The notes: generated from the sequence alone by a model not told the origin. DNA of 35,822 nucleotides from Pseudomonas sp. LS-2 (GCF_003605735.1 NZ_QXTJ01000024.1:21605-57426), one strand, 5' to 3'. Positions 15,259 through 25,538 are shown, counted from the first letter of the stretch. Made by a program: numbers and translations.

Positions 15259-15993
15259 ATGACCGAACGTCCCAAGACCGAACATCCCATGAACGAAGAT
15301 AAAGTCGCCCTGGTAATGGCCGGAGGCAGCGGCATGGGCGCTGCCGCGGCGCGTCGTCTGGCCGCCGATGGTTTCAAGGTGGGGATTCTTTCCTCATCGG
15401 GAAAAGGCGAAGCCTTGGCACAGACGTTGGGAGGCATCGGCATCACGGGCTCCAACCAGTCCACCGATGACATCGCGCGCCTGGTTCAGGCCGCCTCTGA
15501 TCAGTGGGGTCGGGTCGATGTGCTGGTGAACAGTGCCGGTCACGGCCCTCGTGCGCCGATCCTCGAGATTACCGACGAAGACTGGCACCGTGGCATGGAG
15601 GTCTACCTGCTCAACGTCGTTCGGGCGACACGCCTGGTGACGCCCCTCATGCAGAAGCAGGGCGGCGGGGCCATCATCAATATCTCGTCGGCCTGGACTT
15701 TCGAGCCCAGCGATCTGTTTCCGACCTCGGCGGTGTTCCGCGCAGGCCTTGCGTCATTCACCAAGATCTTCACCCAGACCTATGCCGGCGACAACATTCG
15801 CATGAACAACGTCTTGCCGGGCTGGATCGACAGCCTGCCGGGCACCGATGAACGCCGCGACAGCGTGCCGCTCAAGCGCTACGGCACCCGCGAAGAAGTG
15901 GCCGCCACCATCGCCTTTCTCGCGTCCGAAGGCGCGGCCTACATCACCGGCCAGAACCTGCGGGTCGACGGCGGGGTGACGCGGTCGGTCTGA
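15259..15993 (+). CDS. Short-chain dehydrogenase-fold protein lacking the YxxxK catalytic pair
   Basis: A 244-aa SDR-fold protein. The Rossmann loop is present as 'MAGGSGMGAA' (20-29), NSAG stands at 91-94, Asn119 is in 'LLNVVRATR', and the C-terminal 'ITGQNLRVDGG' is intact. At the active site Ser144 is kept. Thirteen residues later, where Tyr is expected, stands Ser157, and the Lys position four on is Arg161 (segment TSAVFRAGL). The usual proton-transfer pair is therefore missing. It may be a binding protein or use a different chemistry. ATG at 15259 has AGAGGA upstream; ATG at 15289 is an alternative. Likely controlled by the divergent LysR gene. Confidence 0.85.
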   Translation: MTERPKTEHPMNEDKVALVMAGGSGMGAAAARRLAADGFKVGILSSSGKGEALAQTLGGIGITGSNQSTDDIARLVQAASDQWGRVDVLVNSAGHGPRAPILEITDEDWHRGMEVYLLNVVRATRLVTPLMQKQGGGAIINISSAWTFEPSDLFPTSAVFRAGLASFTKIFTQTYAGDNIRMNNVLPGWIDSLPGTDERRDSVPLKRYGTREEVAATIAFLASEGAAYITGQNLRVDGGVTRSV

Positions 15994-16004
15994 TTGGAGC
16001 GGCG

Positions 16005-16730
16005 TTACTCGTCCTGACGCCGTGTGTAGTGCAGCAGCCGGTCCGTCTCGGTCTTGACCACCAGATAGCACTCACAGCTCAGCCTCTCCAAACGGGGGCG
16101 ATCCAGCACAGTGATCTGGCCACGGCTGTACTCGATGACACCCTGGCGCTGAAGTTTGCCCGCCGCTTCGGTCACGCCTTCGCGGCGCACGCCGAGCATG
16201 TTGGCGATCAGTTCCTGGGTCATGTTCAGGTGATTGCCATGCAGGCGATCCAGCGATAACAGCAGCCAGCGGCACAGTTGCTGATCGATCGAATGGTGAC
16301 GGTTACAGAGCGCCGTCTGTGACATCTGGGTGATCAGCGCCTGGGTGTAACGCAGCATCAACAGCAGCAGATCCCCGTGGCGGTTGAACTCCTTTTTCAG
16401 TTTTTCTCCAGGCAGGCGGAACGCGAAACCGGCGCTTTGCACCACCGCTCGACTGGAAGTGCTTTCGCCACCCATGAACAGGGCAATGCCGATCAGACCC
16501 TCGTTACCGACCACGGCGATTTCTGCCGATGAGCCGTTTTCCGTCACGTGCAGCAGCGAGACGATGGCGTCGGTCGGGAAGTAAACATGGCGCAAGGTGT
16601 CGCCGGGTTCGTAGAGCACATCCCCCAACGCCAGGCTTACCTGCTCCAGATGAGGTGCGAGGCGTTTGAGGTCGTCTGCCGGGAGCGCCGCAAGCAGGTG
16701 ATTGTGGCCGGGCAGGGGTGGAGCAATCAT
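16005..16730 (-). CDS. Crp/Fnr-family transcriptional regulator
   Basis: A 241-aa regulator with an N-terminal cyclic-nucleotide-binding-type beta barrel (about 20-135, 'DVLYEPGDTLRHVYFPTDAIVSLL') and a C-terminal Crp-type winged helix ('MTQELIANMLGVRREGVTEA'). The N-terminal cysteine cluster of Fnr is absent, so an iron-sulfur oxygen sensor is unlikely; the cAMP-contact RxS motif is also not evident, so the signal is unknown. The ATG at 16730 has a weak ribosome binding site. It lies 75 bases downstream of the cyclic glucan synthase on the same strand, separated by an imperfect hairpin, and converges on the SDR gene. Confidence 0.85.
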   Translation of the reverse strand: MIAPPLPGHNHLLAALPADDLKRLAPHLEQVSLALGDVLYEPGDTLRHVYFPTDAIVSLLHVTENGSSAEIAVVGNEGLIGIALFMGGESTSSRAVVQSAGFAFRLPGEKLKKEFNRHGDLLLLMLRYTQALITQMSQTALCNRHHSIDQQLCRWLLLSLDRLHGNHLNMTQELIANMLGVRREGVTEAAGKLQRQGVIEYSRGQITVLDRPRLERLSCECYLVVKTETDRLLHYTRRQDE

Positions 16731-16751
16731 GGCGAAGCACCGAGGTAAAGG

Positions 16752-16780
16752 AGAGGCGTACCGGCTCAGGGTACTCCTCT
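16752..16780 (-). terminator. Imperfect hairpin between the glucan synthase and crp/fnr genes
   Basis: AGAGGCGTACC and GGTACTCCTCT pair at ten of eleven positions around a seven-base loop. It sits in the 75-base gap between two tandem minus-strand genes. There is no T-tract on the minus strand, so attenuation or RNA processing is as likely as termination. Confidence 0.4.
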
Positions 16781-16805
16781 GCTCCTACTTACAGGGGATC
16801 AATCA

Positions 16806-19800
16806 CTATGGGTCGACAGTAGGCTCGAATGCCAGCGCCTCGGGTCGGGAAGAGCGCGCCCGGCAATCGACACGAACCCAGCGCTCGCCATCTTCTTCGC
16901 GCAGCGTCAGTGCGTTGCCGGTAACCGGTTGACCATCCAGCGTCATTGATGTCATGACCGAGCTGCCCTGACGCACGTCGATGTGGTACAGGGCTTTGCC
17001 GAAACGGTAATGCAGCGTGAACCCGGGCCAGTCGACGGGAATCAGCGGTTCGATTTTCAGGGTGTTGCCCACGCGTCGTACCCCCAGCAGCGACTCGACG
17101 ATCATTCGGTACATCCAGCCGGCTGAACCGGTGTACCACGTCCAGCCACCGCGGCCGGCATGGGGCGCTGTGCCGTAGACGTCGGCGGCCATGACGTAAG
17201 GCTCCACTTTGTAAGTGTCGATTCGCGCATTGTTGGCCGGATCCGCGGGGTTGATCAGGTTCAGCACCTCCCAGGCCCTGGTCACGTCGCCCAAGCGGGC
17301 AAATGCCATGCCCGCCCAGACGGCGGCGTGCGTGTATTGCCCGCCATTTTCTCGTACGCCGGGGACATACCCCTTGATGTATCCGGGGTCCAGGCCGCTG
17401 GTGTCGAACGGTGGGTCGAGCAGCAACACTGCGCGGATGTCGCGCTTGATCAGGTGCTCATCCACCGACTCCATCGCCTGATGCTGGCGAGCGGGCGAGC
17501 CGGCGCCCGACAATACCGACCAGCTCTGGGCAATCGAGTCGATGCGACACTCCTCGTTGCTCGCGGAACCGAGCAGCTGGCCGTCATCGAACCAGGCGCG
17601 GCGATACCAGGCGCCGTCCCAGGCGTTCTGGTCCAGATGACGCCGCAGTATCTGTGCGTTGTCGCTGCAGCGTCTGGAAAAGGCGTGATCGCCGTAAAGG
17701 CGCGCGGTCTCGGCAAACTGTTCCAGTACCTGATAACCGAAGAACCCCAGCCAGACACTTTCTCCCTTGCCCAGTTGGCCGACGCGGTTCATGCCGTCGT
17801 TCCAGTCTCCGCTGCCCATCAGCGGCAATCCGTGAGCGCCCCTTGGCAGGCTGTGTTCGATTGCACGCACGCAGTGACGGTACAGCGACTCCTCCAGGTG
17901 CGAGGTCCCCGGCAGGTCGTAATAGGATTCTTCGCCGGCTCCCAACGCGCGTCCGTCCAGATAACCTGCGGTCTGGTTGAGTACATCGACGTCAGCGGTC
18001 ATCTCGACATACCGACTGGTAGCGGCGACCAGCCACAGAAAATCATCCGAACAGGCGGTCCGTACCCCACGGTTCATCGGTGGGTGCCACCAATGCTGAA
18101 CGTCGCCCTCTGCATACTGATGGCTGGCACACAGCAACAGGTGTGCTCGCACCGCCGAGGGATCGGCGTGAATCATTGCCATGCTGTCTTGCAGTTGATC
18201 GCGAAAACCAATGGCGCCGCCCGACTGGTAATAGCCACTGCGCGCCTGAAAGCGACAGGCAATGACCTGATACATCAACCAGCCGTTGACCATGACATCG
18301 ACCGCCGGTGCAGCGGTTTCGATACGGATGACACCCAGTAATGAGCGCCAGTGCTCCCGGACCCTTTGCAACTGCGCGGCCGCTGTCTGACTGCCTCTGA
18401 AACGCTGTACCAGTTGAGTCGCGGCCTGCGTAGAGGTTTCTGCGCCAAGACGCAGGATGACTTCCTGGCTCTGGCCATCGGCGAGGTCCAGAGACACTTG
18501 CAATGCCGCGCAAGGATCCAGGCCTGCGCCGACGCGGCCGGACAGCCCGGCGTGACGCATGGCGGCGGGCGATGCCAGTGTCCCGCTGCGGCCCATGAAC
18601 TCGGTGCGATCACCGCTGACGCCGTGATCAATCGTGTCAGTGTCGAAGAACGCGACCCGCTCGCAGAACTCCACCGAGTAAGCATTGCGGGCGAAGAGGG
18701 CACCGCTGACCGGGTCGGACTGGGTCACCACATGCATCGCTGACTTGCTGCGCAGATCGCCCAGGACCCATTCCACGTAACCGGTGACGGAGAGAGAACG
18801 GGCGCGCCCGGAACGGTTGGTCAGCAGCAGCCGGGAGAACTTGATGGGCGCATCCAGCGCGACATAGATCCAGAGCTCACTGTGAATGCCGTCCTCTTCA
18901 TGTTCGAACACGCTGTAACCGAAACCGTGACGTGTCCGATACGGACCTGAGCCTGGACACGGCTGGGGTGCGGCAGACCAGAAATGACCGGTCTCTTCAT
19001 CGCGCAGGTAGATGGCTTCGCCGCTGCGATCGGTGACCGGGTCGTTGTGCCAGGGCGTCAGGCGATACTCGTGGGCATTTTCGGCCCAGGTGTAGGCGCT
19101 GCCAGCTTCGGACACCACTGTGCCCAGATGAGCGTTCGCCAGCACGTTGACCCAGGGCGCTGGCGTGGGATGAGCGGCGATGCCTGTGATCACGTATTCG
19201 CTGCCATCGGCGCTGAACCCGCCATAGTCATTGCTCAGCAGCAAGGGTGAGTGATGGGGACGAACCGTCCCGGATACGGCCTGGTGAGAGCGGCTTGCAA
19301 CGAACGGTGCATGCACAGGCGACACCCTGCGCCGATGAATCTGCTCGGCGAGGGTGCCAAAACCTTCGCTCAAGACCAGCCGGGCGACTGACAGGACCAG
19401 CACACGGTCTTCAGCCGATATCTGCTGCGCCGGCCGCACGAAGATGCCGCCAGGGCGGTCCAGCAAGGTCGCCTCGCTGCCGGAGGTGATCAGCCCGATG
19501 ATTGCGTCCTGCAGTTGTTGACGGTAGCCGGCCTGATCCTCATTCCAGATCAGCAGATCGACCACCAGACCCTTTTGTCGCCAGTAGGCGTGCGCCTGCA
19601 CCATCTGCTGAACCAGGCCGATGTTTTCCAGGCTGTGGATCTGCAGCAGCACGATGGGCAGGTCACCGGAGATGGCTTGGCCCCACAGCCCTGACTGGTT
19701 ACGCCGGTTGGCGACCAGGATGGAGGCATCGGCGCGCATTGACGTGTTCGCATAGAGCAACGAGGACGCCATCTGCTCGAACAACCGGGCATCGGGCAAT

Positions 19801-22800
19801 GACGCGTTGAGCTGGCGCAGCAGCACCTGGCTGTGCGTCCACGACAGGTCGAACACCCGGTCGGCGAGGTGACGATCACGGTATTTGTTGATCAGTGACA
19901 GGCAGTCGTCTCGACTGTCGGCAACCCCGGTCACCAGGTCGATGGTGGCTTGCTGGCCGGGTTGCAGCGTGATCAGGCAGCGGATGGCGACCACCGGATC
20001 GAGTACCGGGCCAGCGGTGTTCGACAGATGCTCGTAGTGAGAATCGAGCGCGAGGGGAGAGACCAGGTTGCGACCTCGTCCGATGAAGCGCGCGCGATCG
20101 GTTTCATAGGAAATCGAGTCGATGTCGACGCCGTGTGCCGCCAACAGGTGACACATCCAGGGCGTCGGCTCATCGCGGGCGCGTGGCCTGCGGCTGCACA
20201 CGATGGCCTGCAGCGCCGGCAACAGTTCGGTCTGCACGAACAGCTTGCTGAAAGCCGGGTGCATGGCGTCATTGCTCGGGGAGGTCAGCACGACTTCAGC
20301 GTAGGTGGTGATCTCCAGTGTTTTGGCCGACGATGCCCGGTTGGTCACGTGCAGGCGCCGTAACTCGATGTCGTCTTCGGGCGACACGACAATTTCCAGG
20401 TGGGTATCGAAATCCAGATTGCGCGCCCTGAACTCGGCACGGGAGTCGCTGAAGATGGCTTCGTGGCTTTCAGGTTGATGCAGCGTGGGCTGATGAGCCG
20501 CCGACCACACCGCCGCGGTCTCGACATCGCGCAAGTAGCAGAACATGCCCCAGTTGTCCTGCGTCGTGTCTTCCTGCCAGCGGGTGACCGCCATGTCGTG
20601 GCGACGGCTGTAGCCGCCGCCTCCGCTGGTCAGCATCACGTGGTAGCGACCGTTGGACAGCAACTGCACGGCTGGACGTTTGCGGCCCGGATCGGCAAAG
20701 ACCCGCAAGCCGGGATCTTGCCCGGTATCGCCGCGCACCGGTGATTGAGCGGTCTGCAGATAGGGCGCAGCGGCCTTGGGCACGCGTTCCTGTAGCAACA
20801 GCATCGCCGATTGCAACGAGGGGTCTGCCTCGAAGCGCCGCTGCATGGGCTGATCCAGCAACAGGCTGGTCAAGGCCAGCAGACTCATCCCCTGATGGTG
20901 GGCCATGAACGACTGGACCACCGCGAACGGCTGGCCGCGTGGCAAGCGCGCTTCGGTGTAATCCACCGCTTCGAACAGACCAAACCGCCCTGACGCACCC
21001 TGCAAGGCAAGTCGTTGCAGATTCTTGCAGGCTGCGTCGGCGTCGATCATCAACGCCAGCGCGCTGGCGTAGGGCGCGATCACCACGTCATCGCTCAACC
21101 CCCGCTTGAGCCCCAGGCCCTGAACGCCGAAGGCACGGTATTGATAATTCAAGTGGGCATCGAGGGTGTAATAGCCTGACTCGGACACGCCCCAGGGGAT
21201 GCCCAGCGCATTGCCGTGTTCGATCTGCACCGCCACGGCGGCACGGCAGGTCTGGTCCAGCAGACTGCCGTCATAATTGGGCATTACCAGCATGGGCATC
21301 AGGTATTCGAACATCGAACCGGACCACGACAGCAGGGTCGGAACCCCAGCGTTTTCGCCCAGCAAACGCCCCAGCGTGAACCAGGCGCGCTGGGGGATCT
21401 GGCCCTGCGCAATGACCACGAAGTTGGTCAGCCGCACTTCGGAGGCCAGCAAGTCGTAATAGCCAGTGTCCAGCCGCCGTTCCTCGGCGTTGTAGCCGAT
21501 GACGAACAGGTCGCGCTGGCTGTCGTAGAGCAACGAGAAGTCCATCTGCGCCATCGAACTGGCCAGTGCTGCGATGCGTTCCAGGGTCTTGAGACGCTCA
21601 ACGGCGAGTCTGCGAACCCGCTCGACGTCGGGACGCTGCGCAGCCTCCCACTCGGCAACGTTCAGGCTGGCGAACTGACGCAGGGTACAAGGTCGCGAGA
21701 GCGTGCCTGCCCGTGGCGTGGGCAGTTGATAGCGCTGCAGTTCTTCCGCCCAGTCGATGCACTGCCGAGTGAACGCCTCGCGCCAATAGGCACTTTCTTC
21801 ATCCTGACCCAGGTGCGCGCCTGAGACCATGGCGCGAGCAGTGTGCAGCAGGTCTGCCAGGGTGTTGGCGTCCGGCGACGTCGACGCGCTTGCGAGGCCT
21901 TTTCGCAGTTGTTCCAGCGAATACTCGTCTGGACCGCCCGCGCCTTGCGCTGCGATCAGCGTGTCCAGGGTGTCGCGCAGGCCATCGGTGATGGTCAGCC
22001 CGAACAGCGGGGCGTCAGCGAGCTGTGCGACCCCGGCGCGCAGCGTCAGTAACAGCCCTGCCAGATTGCCGCTGTCGACGGTCGATACGTAATGCGGGCG
22101 CAGAGGCTCGCGAGTTTGCGTGTCGTACCAGTTATAGAAGTGCTGCCGATGCCGTTCCAGTCCGTTCATGCTTTCAAGCGATGCGGCCAGCCGCGTCAGC
22201 AGGCGTTCGGTGCTCAGGTAGCCGAAGTCGTGTGCGGCCAGATGGGCCAGCAGCGACATGCCCATGTTCGTCGGGGAGGTGCGATGGGCGATGGCAGGCC
22301 TGGGTTCTTCCTGAACATTGTCGGGCGGCAGCCAATTGTCCTGTGGCCCGACATACTGGTCGAAGAACGCCCAGGTTTTGCGGGCCAGCACACGCAGGAA
22401 TTGCAGCTCCTGCGCCGAGGGTTTGAATACTGACTCTGCCGGTGGGGCGCTAAGGCGCCAGGCCACCCACGGGCCCGCCAGCCACGCCAGCAGCAGCGGG
22501 CTGGCGATTCCGAGCGTCAGCGGTTCCCCGGCCAGCAAGACGAGTGACACCAGCGCCAGCGCCGGTGCAATCCACATCGAGCGATAGAAGCCCCACAGGC
22601 GGTTTTCGGTGACACGCTCGACCTCTCGCGAGGGCTGCCACTGCAGCAGCAATCGTCGGCTGAATCCCAGTCGCCACAGCGAACGCAGGATGGCATCGGT
22701 GCTGTAGAACATTTCGTAGGGCAGCCACATCAGTGTCAGGCAGGCACGCGCAAGGTCCTGTCCCAGATCCCCCAGCAATGCCAGAAGGTGTTGGCGATAC

Positions 22801-25454
22801 GGCACCGCGGCCGGGGGCTGCATCAGTTCAGTCACGCCGCGCAGTAAGGGTTGAATCACCAGCAGGCCGATCACCGTCAACGTCCAGCCCAATGGCTCGC
22901 TGCTGGCGAACCACGCCCAGCCGAACATCAACGATATGGCAAGCGGTTCCAGGCTGCGTCTGAGATTGTCGAGAATCTTCCAGCGCGCCATGACGCTCAG
23001 ACGGTTGCGCGTCCACTCGCCGCCGGCGTTGCGCGTCCACGGCGATACCCATGGCAGCAATTGCCAGTCGCCACGAATCCAGCGATGCCGGCGTTTGACG
23101 TCCGCGCCGTAGCGTGAGGGGTATTGCTCGTACAGCTGCACATCGCTCAACAGGCCGGAACGTGCATAGCAACCCTCAATCAGGTCGTGGCTGAGGATCT
23201 GATTGTCAGGCAGACAACCGTCCAGCGCGCAGGTGAATGCATCCACGTCGTAGATGCCTTTGCCGATGAAGGAACCTTGCTGAAACAGGTCCTGATAGAC
23301 GTCCGACACTGCTCGGGTGTAGGGGTCGACACCGGCATCGCTGCCGAACAGCCGCGCGTAGGTGGAACGCGTCACGCTGGTCAGGCTGATGCTGACCCGC
23401 GGTTGCAACACGGCGTAGCCTGCAATGATCTGCGAGCCCATGGCATCGAAAACCGGCCGGTTCAACGGATGCATCATCGCGGCCACGCAATGACGAGCGG
23501 TGTCGCGGGGCAGCAGGGTATCGGTATCCAGCGTCAGCACATAGCGCACGTTTTGCAGCGCAGTGATGTCGCCGACGATGGCGTTGAAACGTTCGCGCCT
23601 GCCGGTACGCAGCAGCGCGTTGAGTTCAAGCAGCTTGCCGCGCTTGCGCTCATGGCCCATCCACACCCGCTCGCCCGCATTCCAGTGACGCGGTCGATGC
23701 AGCAGAAAAAAGCGGTCGCCCGATCCGTCGGGGTATTTGCCGTTGAGCAGGGTGATCGCCTGTGTGGCTCGGGCGATCAGCTCAGCGTCTTGCGGCATGC
23801 ATTCTTCGGGGGCATCCAGAAGGTCACTGAGCAGCGCGAAATACAGGTTGTCGTCGCGGTTGGCGAGAAAGCGCACTTCGAGGCCTTCCACCAACTCCTC
23901 CACATCCGCCAGGTGAGCGATCAGCGTGGGAATGACCACCAGCGTACGTGCGTCGTCGGGGATTCCCTGGTCGTAATTCATCTTCGGCAGGACCGAGGGC
24001 ACCAGACTGAAGGTCACCAGCCAGTTGATGAGGCTGATGGCCAGGCGACTGGTCATGATCAGGCAGGGCACCGCCAGCACCAGCAAGGCCAGATCCGGCA
24101 TGCGGTCCCGGTGCGCGGAAGCCATGAGCGGCAAGGCGAACAGGAGGGTCAGCAGCGACACCGGCGCCAGATAAAACATCAATGGCGAGCGTTGCAGCAG
24201 CCGTTTCCAGCGCTCATGGACCGGCACTCGCGCATTGAGCCTTTGCTCCAGCATGGGCAGCCCGGCGCCGATCAGGTAATACCCGACGTGCCGGGCGAGC
24301 ACATCACAGGAGACCGCCGCGGTTCGGGCCGCCGCAAGGTTCACTGCAACGCGCGCCACCTGGATTTCCGAATGCTGCGGACTGCGCCGCGCCAGACGTT
24401 CGATGACATGCCGGTAGCTGTCGCGGGTGCCGAAATCCATCGTCCGGTAGATCGCAGCAGGGTCTTCACTCAAGATGTGTTCGACGTGGCTCATCGACTC
24501 GACGAACTCGCGCCAGTCGGTGGCCGACAACAGGCGCAGACTGCCGATGCTGTTGCCGATGGAAACCTGATCGGCGGCCTGTTGCTGGGCATCGATCTGA
24601 ACCTGACGCTCGATGCTCGAACCTGTCTCGCCGAGCATTTGCTCGATCCAGTTCAGGGGCAAGGCGAGGGCGGCGCTCTGGCCCTGTAACCGGCGGGTGA
24701 ACTCGGCCACGAATGCGGCGGTCATCGGCGGGGTCGAGCGGGCCATGTCGGCCACCGTCAGCACCACGCTTTTGATATCGCGCTCGCAGGTTTCGATCAG
24801 GCGCTCGGCCCAGTCATTGGCCAGGTTGCGATCGTCGGCATTGGCCATCACCCGTGACGCAACCCTGCGCAGGTTCTCGATCAATGCCAGGCGCAACATG
24901 ATCGGTATCGCCCATAGCTCGCCGAGCGCCAGCGGCATCACGGTCTGATAGGCAAGGATGAAGCCGCTCAGACTCTGTTCGTCGACGCGACCGTCGCCAT
25001 GGGAGATGGTCTCCAGGGCAATGTCGTAGACCCGCGGGAGGCCTGCGCAGGGACCGTTGATCAGGCGTGGCAGCTCGCGGCTATAGCCTTTAGGCAGGTG
25101 GGTTCTGGCGGTGCGAATGTGGTCTTCAATCAGAAAGTAATTGTCCAGCAGCCACTCGGCGGCGGGGGTCACACGCCGGCTGGACAACTGCGCCTCGGTC
25201 AGTGCGGCGCAACTGAGCTTGAGCAACGCCTCGTTGTCGTCAAGCCTGCGCAGCATCGAATCCTGAGCGGACAAGGCGCTCAGTCGATGCTGTCCGGCCA
25301 GTGCGATGCCGTGGGCGGCCATCTGATCAGCACTGAACAACTCAGAGCGCAGGATCGGCTCGTACTCGAACCGAGGCTGCGAAAACGAACGGGGGCGATG
25401 AAAACCGGACGAGCGAGCGAACGCTCTCCGTATGCGTGTCCATATGCTGTTCAT
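16806..25454 (-). CDS. ndvB: Cyclic beta-1,2-glucan synthase (NdvB/ChvB/Cgs type)
   Basis: A giant inner-membrane enzyme of about 2882 aa, matching the 2830-2870 aa rhizobial and Brucella synthases. It polymerises UDP-glucose and cyclises the chain. Order seen: N-terminal helical region; membrane helices near 420-490 and 850-1010; GT84 glycosyltransferase with 'TLDTDTLLPRD' near 640 and 'RHRWIRGDWQ' near 790; glycoamylase-like domain around 1060-1470; a first GH94-type sandwich near 1560-1760; and a C-terminal GH94 phosphorylase domain with 'GSGDWNDGMNR' (general-acid Asp) near 2545, which sets chain length. The start ATG at 25454 has AGGA upstream; the frame reaches 25493. The glucan acts in the periplasm in osmoadaptation and host interaction. 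No glucan exporter (NdvA) is adjacent. Confidence 0.93.
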   Translation of the reverse strand: MNSIWTRIRRAFARSSGFHRPRSFSQPRFEYEPILRSELFSADQMAAHGIALAGQHRLSALSAQDSMLRRLDDNEALLKLSCAALTEAQLSSRRVTPAAEWLLDNYFLIEDHIRTARTHLPKGYSRELPRLINGPCAGLPRVYDIALETISHGDGRVDEQSLSGFILAYQTVMPLALGELWAIPIMLRLALIENLRRVASRVMANADDRNLANDWAERLIETCERDIKSVVLTVADMARSTPPMTAAFVAEFTRRLQGQSAALALPLNWIEQMLGETGSSIERQVQIDAQQQAADQVSIGNSIGSLRLLSATDWREFVESMSHVEHILSEDPAAIYRTMDFGTRDSYRHVIERLARRSPQHSEIQVARVAVNLAAARTAAVSCDVLARHVGYYLIGAGLPMLEQRLNARVPVHERWKRLLQRSPLMFYLAPVSLLTLLFALPLMASAHRDRMPDLALLVLAVPCLIMTSRLAISLINWLVTFSLVPSVLPKMNYDQGIPDDARTLVVIPTLIAHLADVEELVEGLEVRFLANRDDNLYFALLSDLLDAPEECMPQDAELIARATQAITLLNGKYPDGSGDRFFLLHRPRHWNAGERVWMGHERKRGKLLELNALLRTGRRERFNAIVGDITALQNVRYVLTLDTDTLLPRDTARHCVAAMMHPLNRPVFDAMGSQIIAGYAVLQPRVSISLTSVTRSTYARLFGSDAGVDPYTRAVSDVYQDLFQQGSFIGKGIYDVDAFTCALDGCLPDNQILSHDLIEGCYARSGLLSDVQLYEQYPSRYGADVKRRHRWIRGDWQLLPWVSPWTRNAGGEWTRNRLSVMARWKILDNLRRSLEPLAISLMFGWAWFASSEPLGWTLTVIGLLVIQPLLRGVTELMQPPAAVPYRQHLLALLGDLGQDLARACLTLMWLPYEMFYSTDAILRSLWRLGFSRRLLLQWQPSREVERVTENRLWGFYRSMWIAPALALVSLVLLAGEPLTLGIASPLLLAWLAGPWVAWRLSAPPAESVFKPSAQELQFLRVLARKTWAFFDQYVGPQDNWLPPDNVQEEPRPAIAHRTSPTNMGMSLLAHLAAHDFGYLSTERLLTRLAASLESMNGLERHRQHFYNWYDTQTREPLRPHYVSTVDSGNLAGLLLTLRAGVAQLADAPLFGLTITDGLRDTLDTLIAAQGAGGPDEYSLEQLRKGLASASTSPDANTLADLLHTARAMVSGAHLGQDEESAYWREAFTRQCIDWAEELQRYQLPTPRAGTLSRPCTLRQFASLNVAEWEAAQRPDVERVRRLAVERLKTLERIAALASSMAQMDFSLLYDSQRDLFVIGYNAEERRLDTGYYDLLASEVRLTNFVVIAQGQIPQRAWFTLGRLLGENAGVPTLLSWSGSMFEYLMPMLVMPNYDGSLLDQTCRAAVAVQIEHGNALGIPWGVSESGYYTLDAHLNYQYRAFGVQGLGLKRGLSDDVVIAPYASALALMIDADAACKNLQRLALQGASGRFGLFEAVDYTEARLPRGQPFAVVQSFMAHHQGMSLLALTSLLLDQPMQRRFEADPSLQSAMLLLQERVPKAAAPYLQTAQSPVRGDTGQDPGLRVFADPGRKRPAVQLLSNGRYHVMLTSGGGGYSRRHDMAVTRWQEDTTQDNWGMFCYLRDVETAAVWSAAHQPTLHQPESHEAIFSDSRAEFRARNLDFDTHLEIVVSPEDDIELRRLHVTNRASSAKTLEITTYAEVVLTSPSNDAMHPAFSKLFVQTELLPALQAIVCSRRPRARDEPTPWMCHLLAAHGVDIDSISYETDRARFIGRGRNLVSPLALDSHYEHLSNTAGPVLDPVVAIRCLITLQPGQQATIDLVTGVADSRDDCLSLINKYRDRHLADRVFDLSWTHSQVLLRQLNASLPDARLFEQMASSLLYANTSMRADASILVANRRNQSGLWGQAISGDLPIVLLQIHSLENIGLVQQMVQAHAYWRQKGLVVDLLIWNEDQAGYRQQLQDAIIGLITSGSEATLLDRPGGIFVRPAQQISAEDRVLVLSVARLVLSEGFGTLAEQIHRRRVSPVHAPFVASRSHQAVSGTVRPHHSPLLLSNDYGGFSADGSEYVITGIAAHPTPAPWVNVLANAHLGTVVSEAGSAYTWAENAHEYRLTPWHNDPVTDRSGEAIYLRDEETGHFWSAAPQPCPGSGPYRTRHGFGYSVFEHEEDGIHSELWIYVALDAPIKFSRLLLTNRSGRARSLSVTGYVEWVLGDLRSKSAMHVVTQSDPVSGALFARNAYSVEFCERVAFFDTDTIDHGVSGDRTEFMGRSGTLASPAAMRHAGLSGRVGAGLDPCAALQVSLDLADGQSQEVILRLGAETSTQAATQLVQRFRGSQTAAAQLQRVREHWRSLLGVIRIETAAPAVDVMVNGWLMYQVIACRFQARSGYYQSGGAIGFRDQLQDSMAMIHADPSAVRAHLLLCASHQYAEGDVQHWWHPPMNRGVRTACSDDFLWLVAATSRYVEMTADVDVLNQTAGYLDGRALGAGEESYYDLPGTSHLEESLYRHCVRAIEHSLPRGAHGLPLMGSGDWNDGMNRVGQLGKGESVWLGFFGYQVLEQFAETARLYGDHAFSRRCSDNAQILRRHLDQNAWDGAWYRRAWFDDGQLLGSASNEECRIDSIAQSWSVLSGAGSPARQHQAMESVDEHLIKRDIRAVLLLDPPFDTSGLDPGYIKGYVPGVRENGGQYTHAAVWAGMAFARLGDVTRAWEVLNLINPADPANNARIDTYKVEPYVMAADVYGTAPHAGRGGWTWYTGSAGWMYRMIVESLLGVRRVGNTLKIEPLIPVDWPGFTLHYRFGKALYHIDVRQGSSVMTSMTLDGQPVTGNALTLREEDGERWVRVDCRARSSRPEALAFEPTVDP

Positions 25455-25538
25455 AAGGTCCTGAGCCTGAAACGCTGCGCGGTGATTGCGCACGTTTTGA
25501 GAGGTGCGTCGACGTCACGCGTCAGCACCGAGCAGCGC

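Noticed and set aside
16005..16730. Oxygen-sensing Fnr
   Set aside because: The N-terminal cysteine cluster needed for a 4Fe-4S centre is absent.
17160..18341. A 393-codon plus-strand frame
   Set aside because: Antisense shadow of the GH94 domain of the glucan synthase.
23124..24689. A 521-codon plus-strand frame inside the glucan synthase gene
   Set aside because: Antisense shadow of the GT84 region; rich in Gln, His and Arg with no domain signature.
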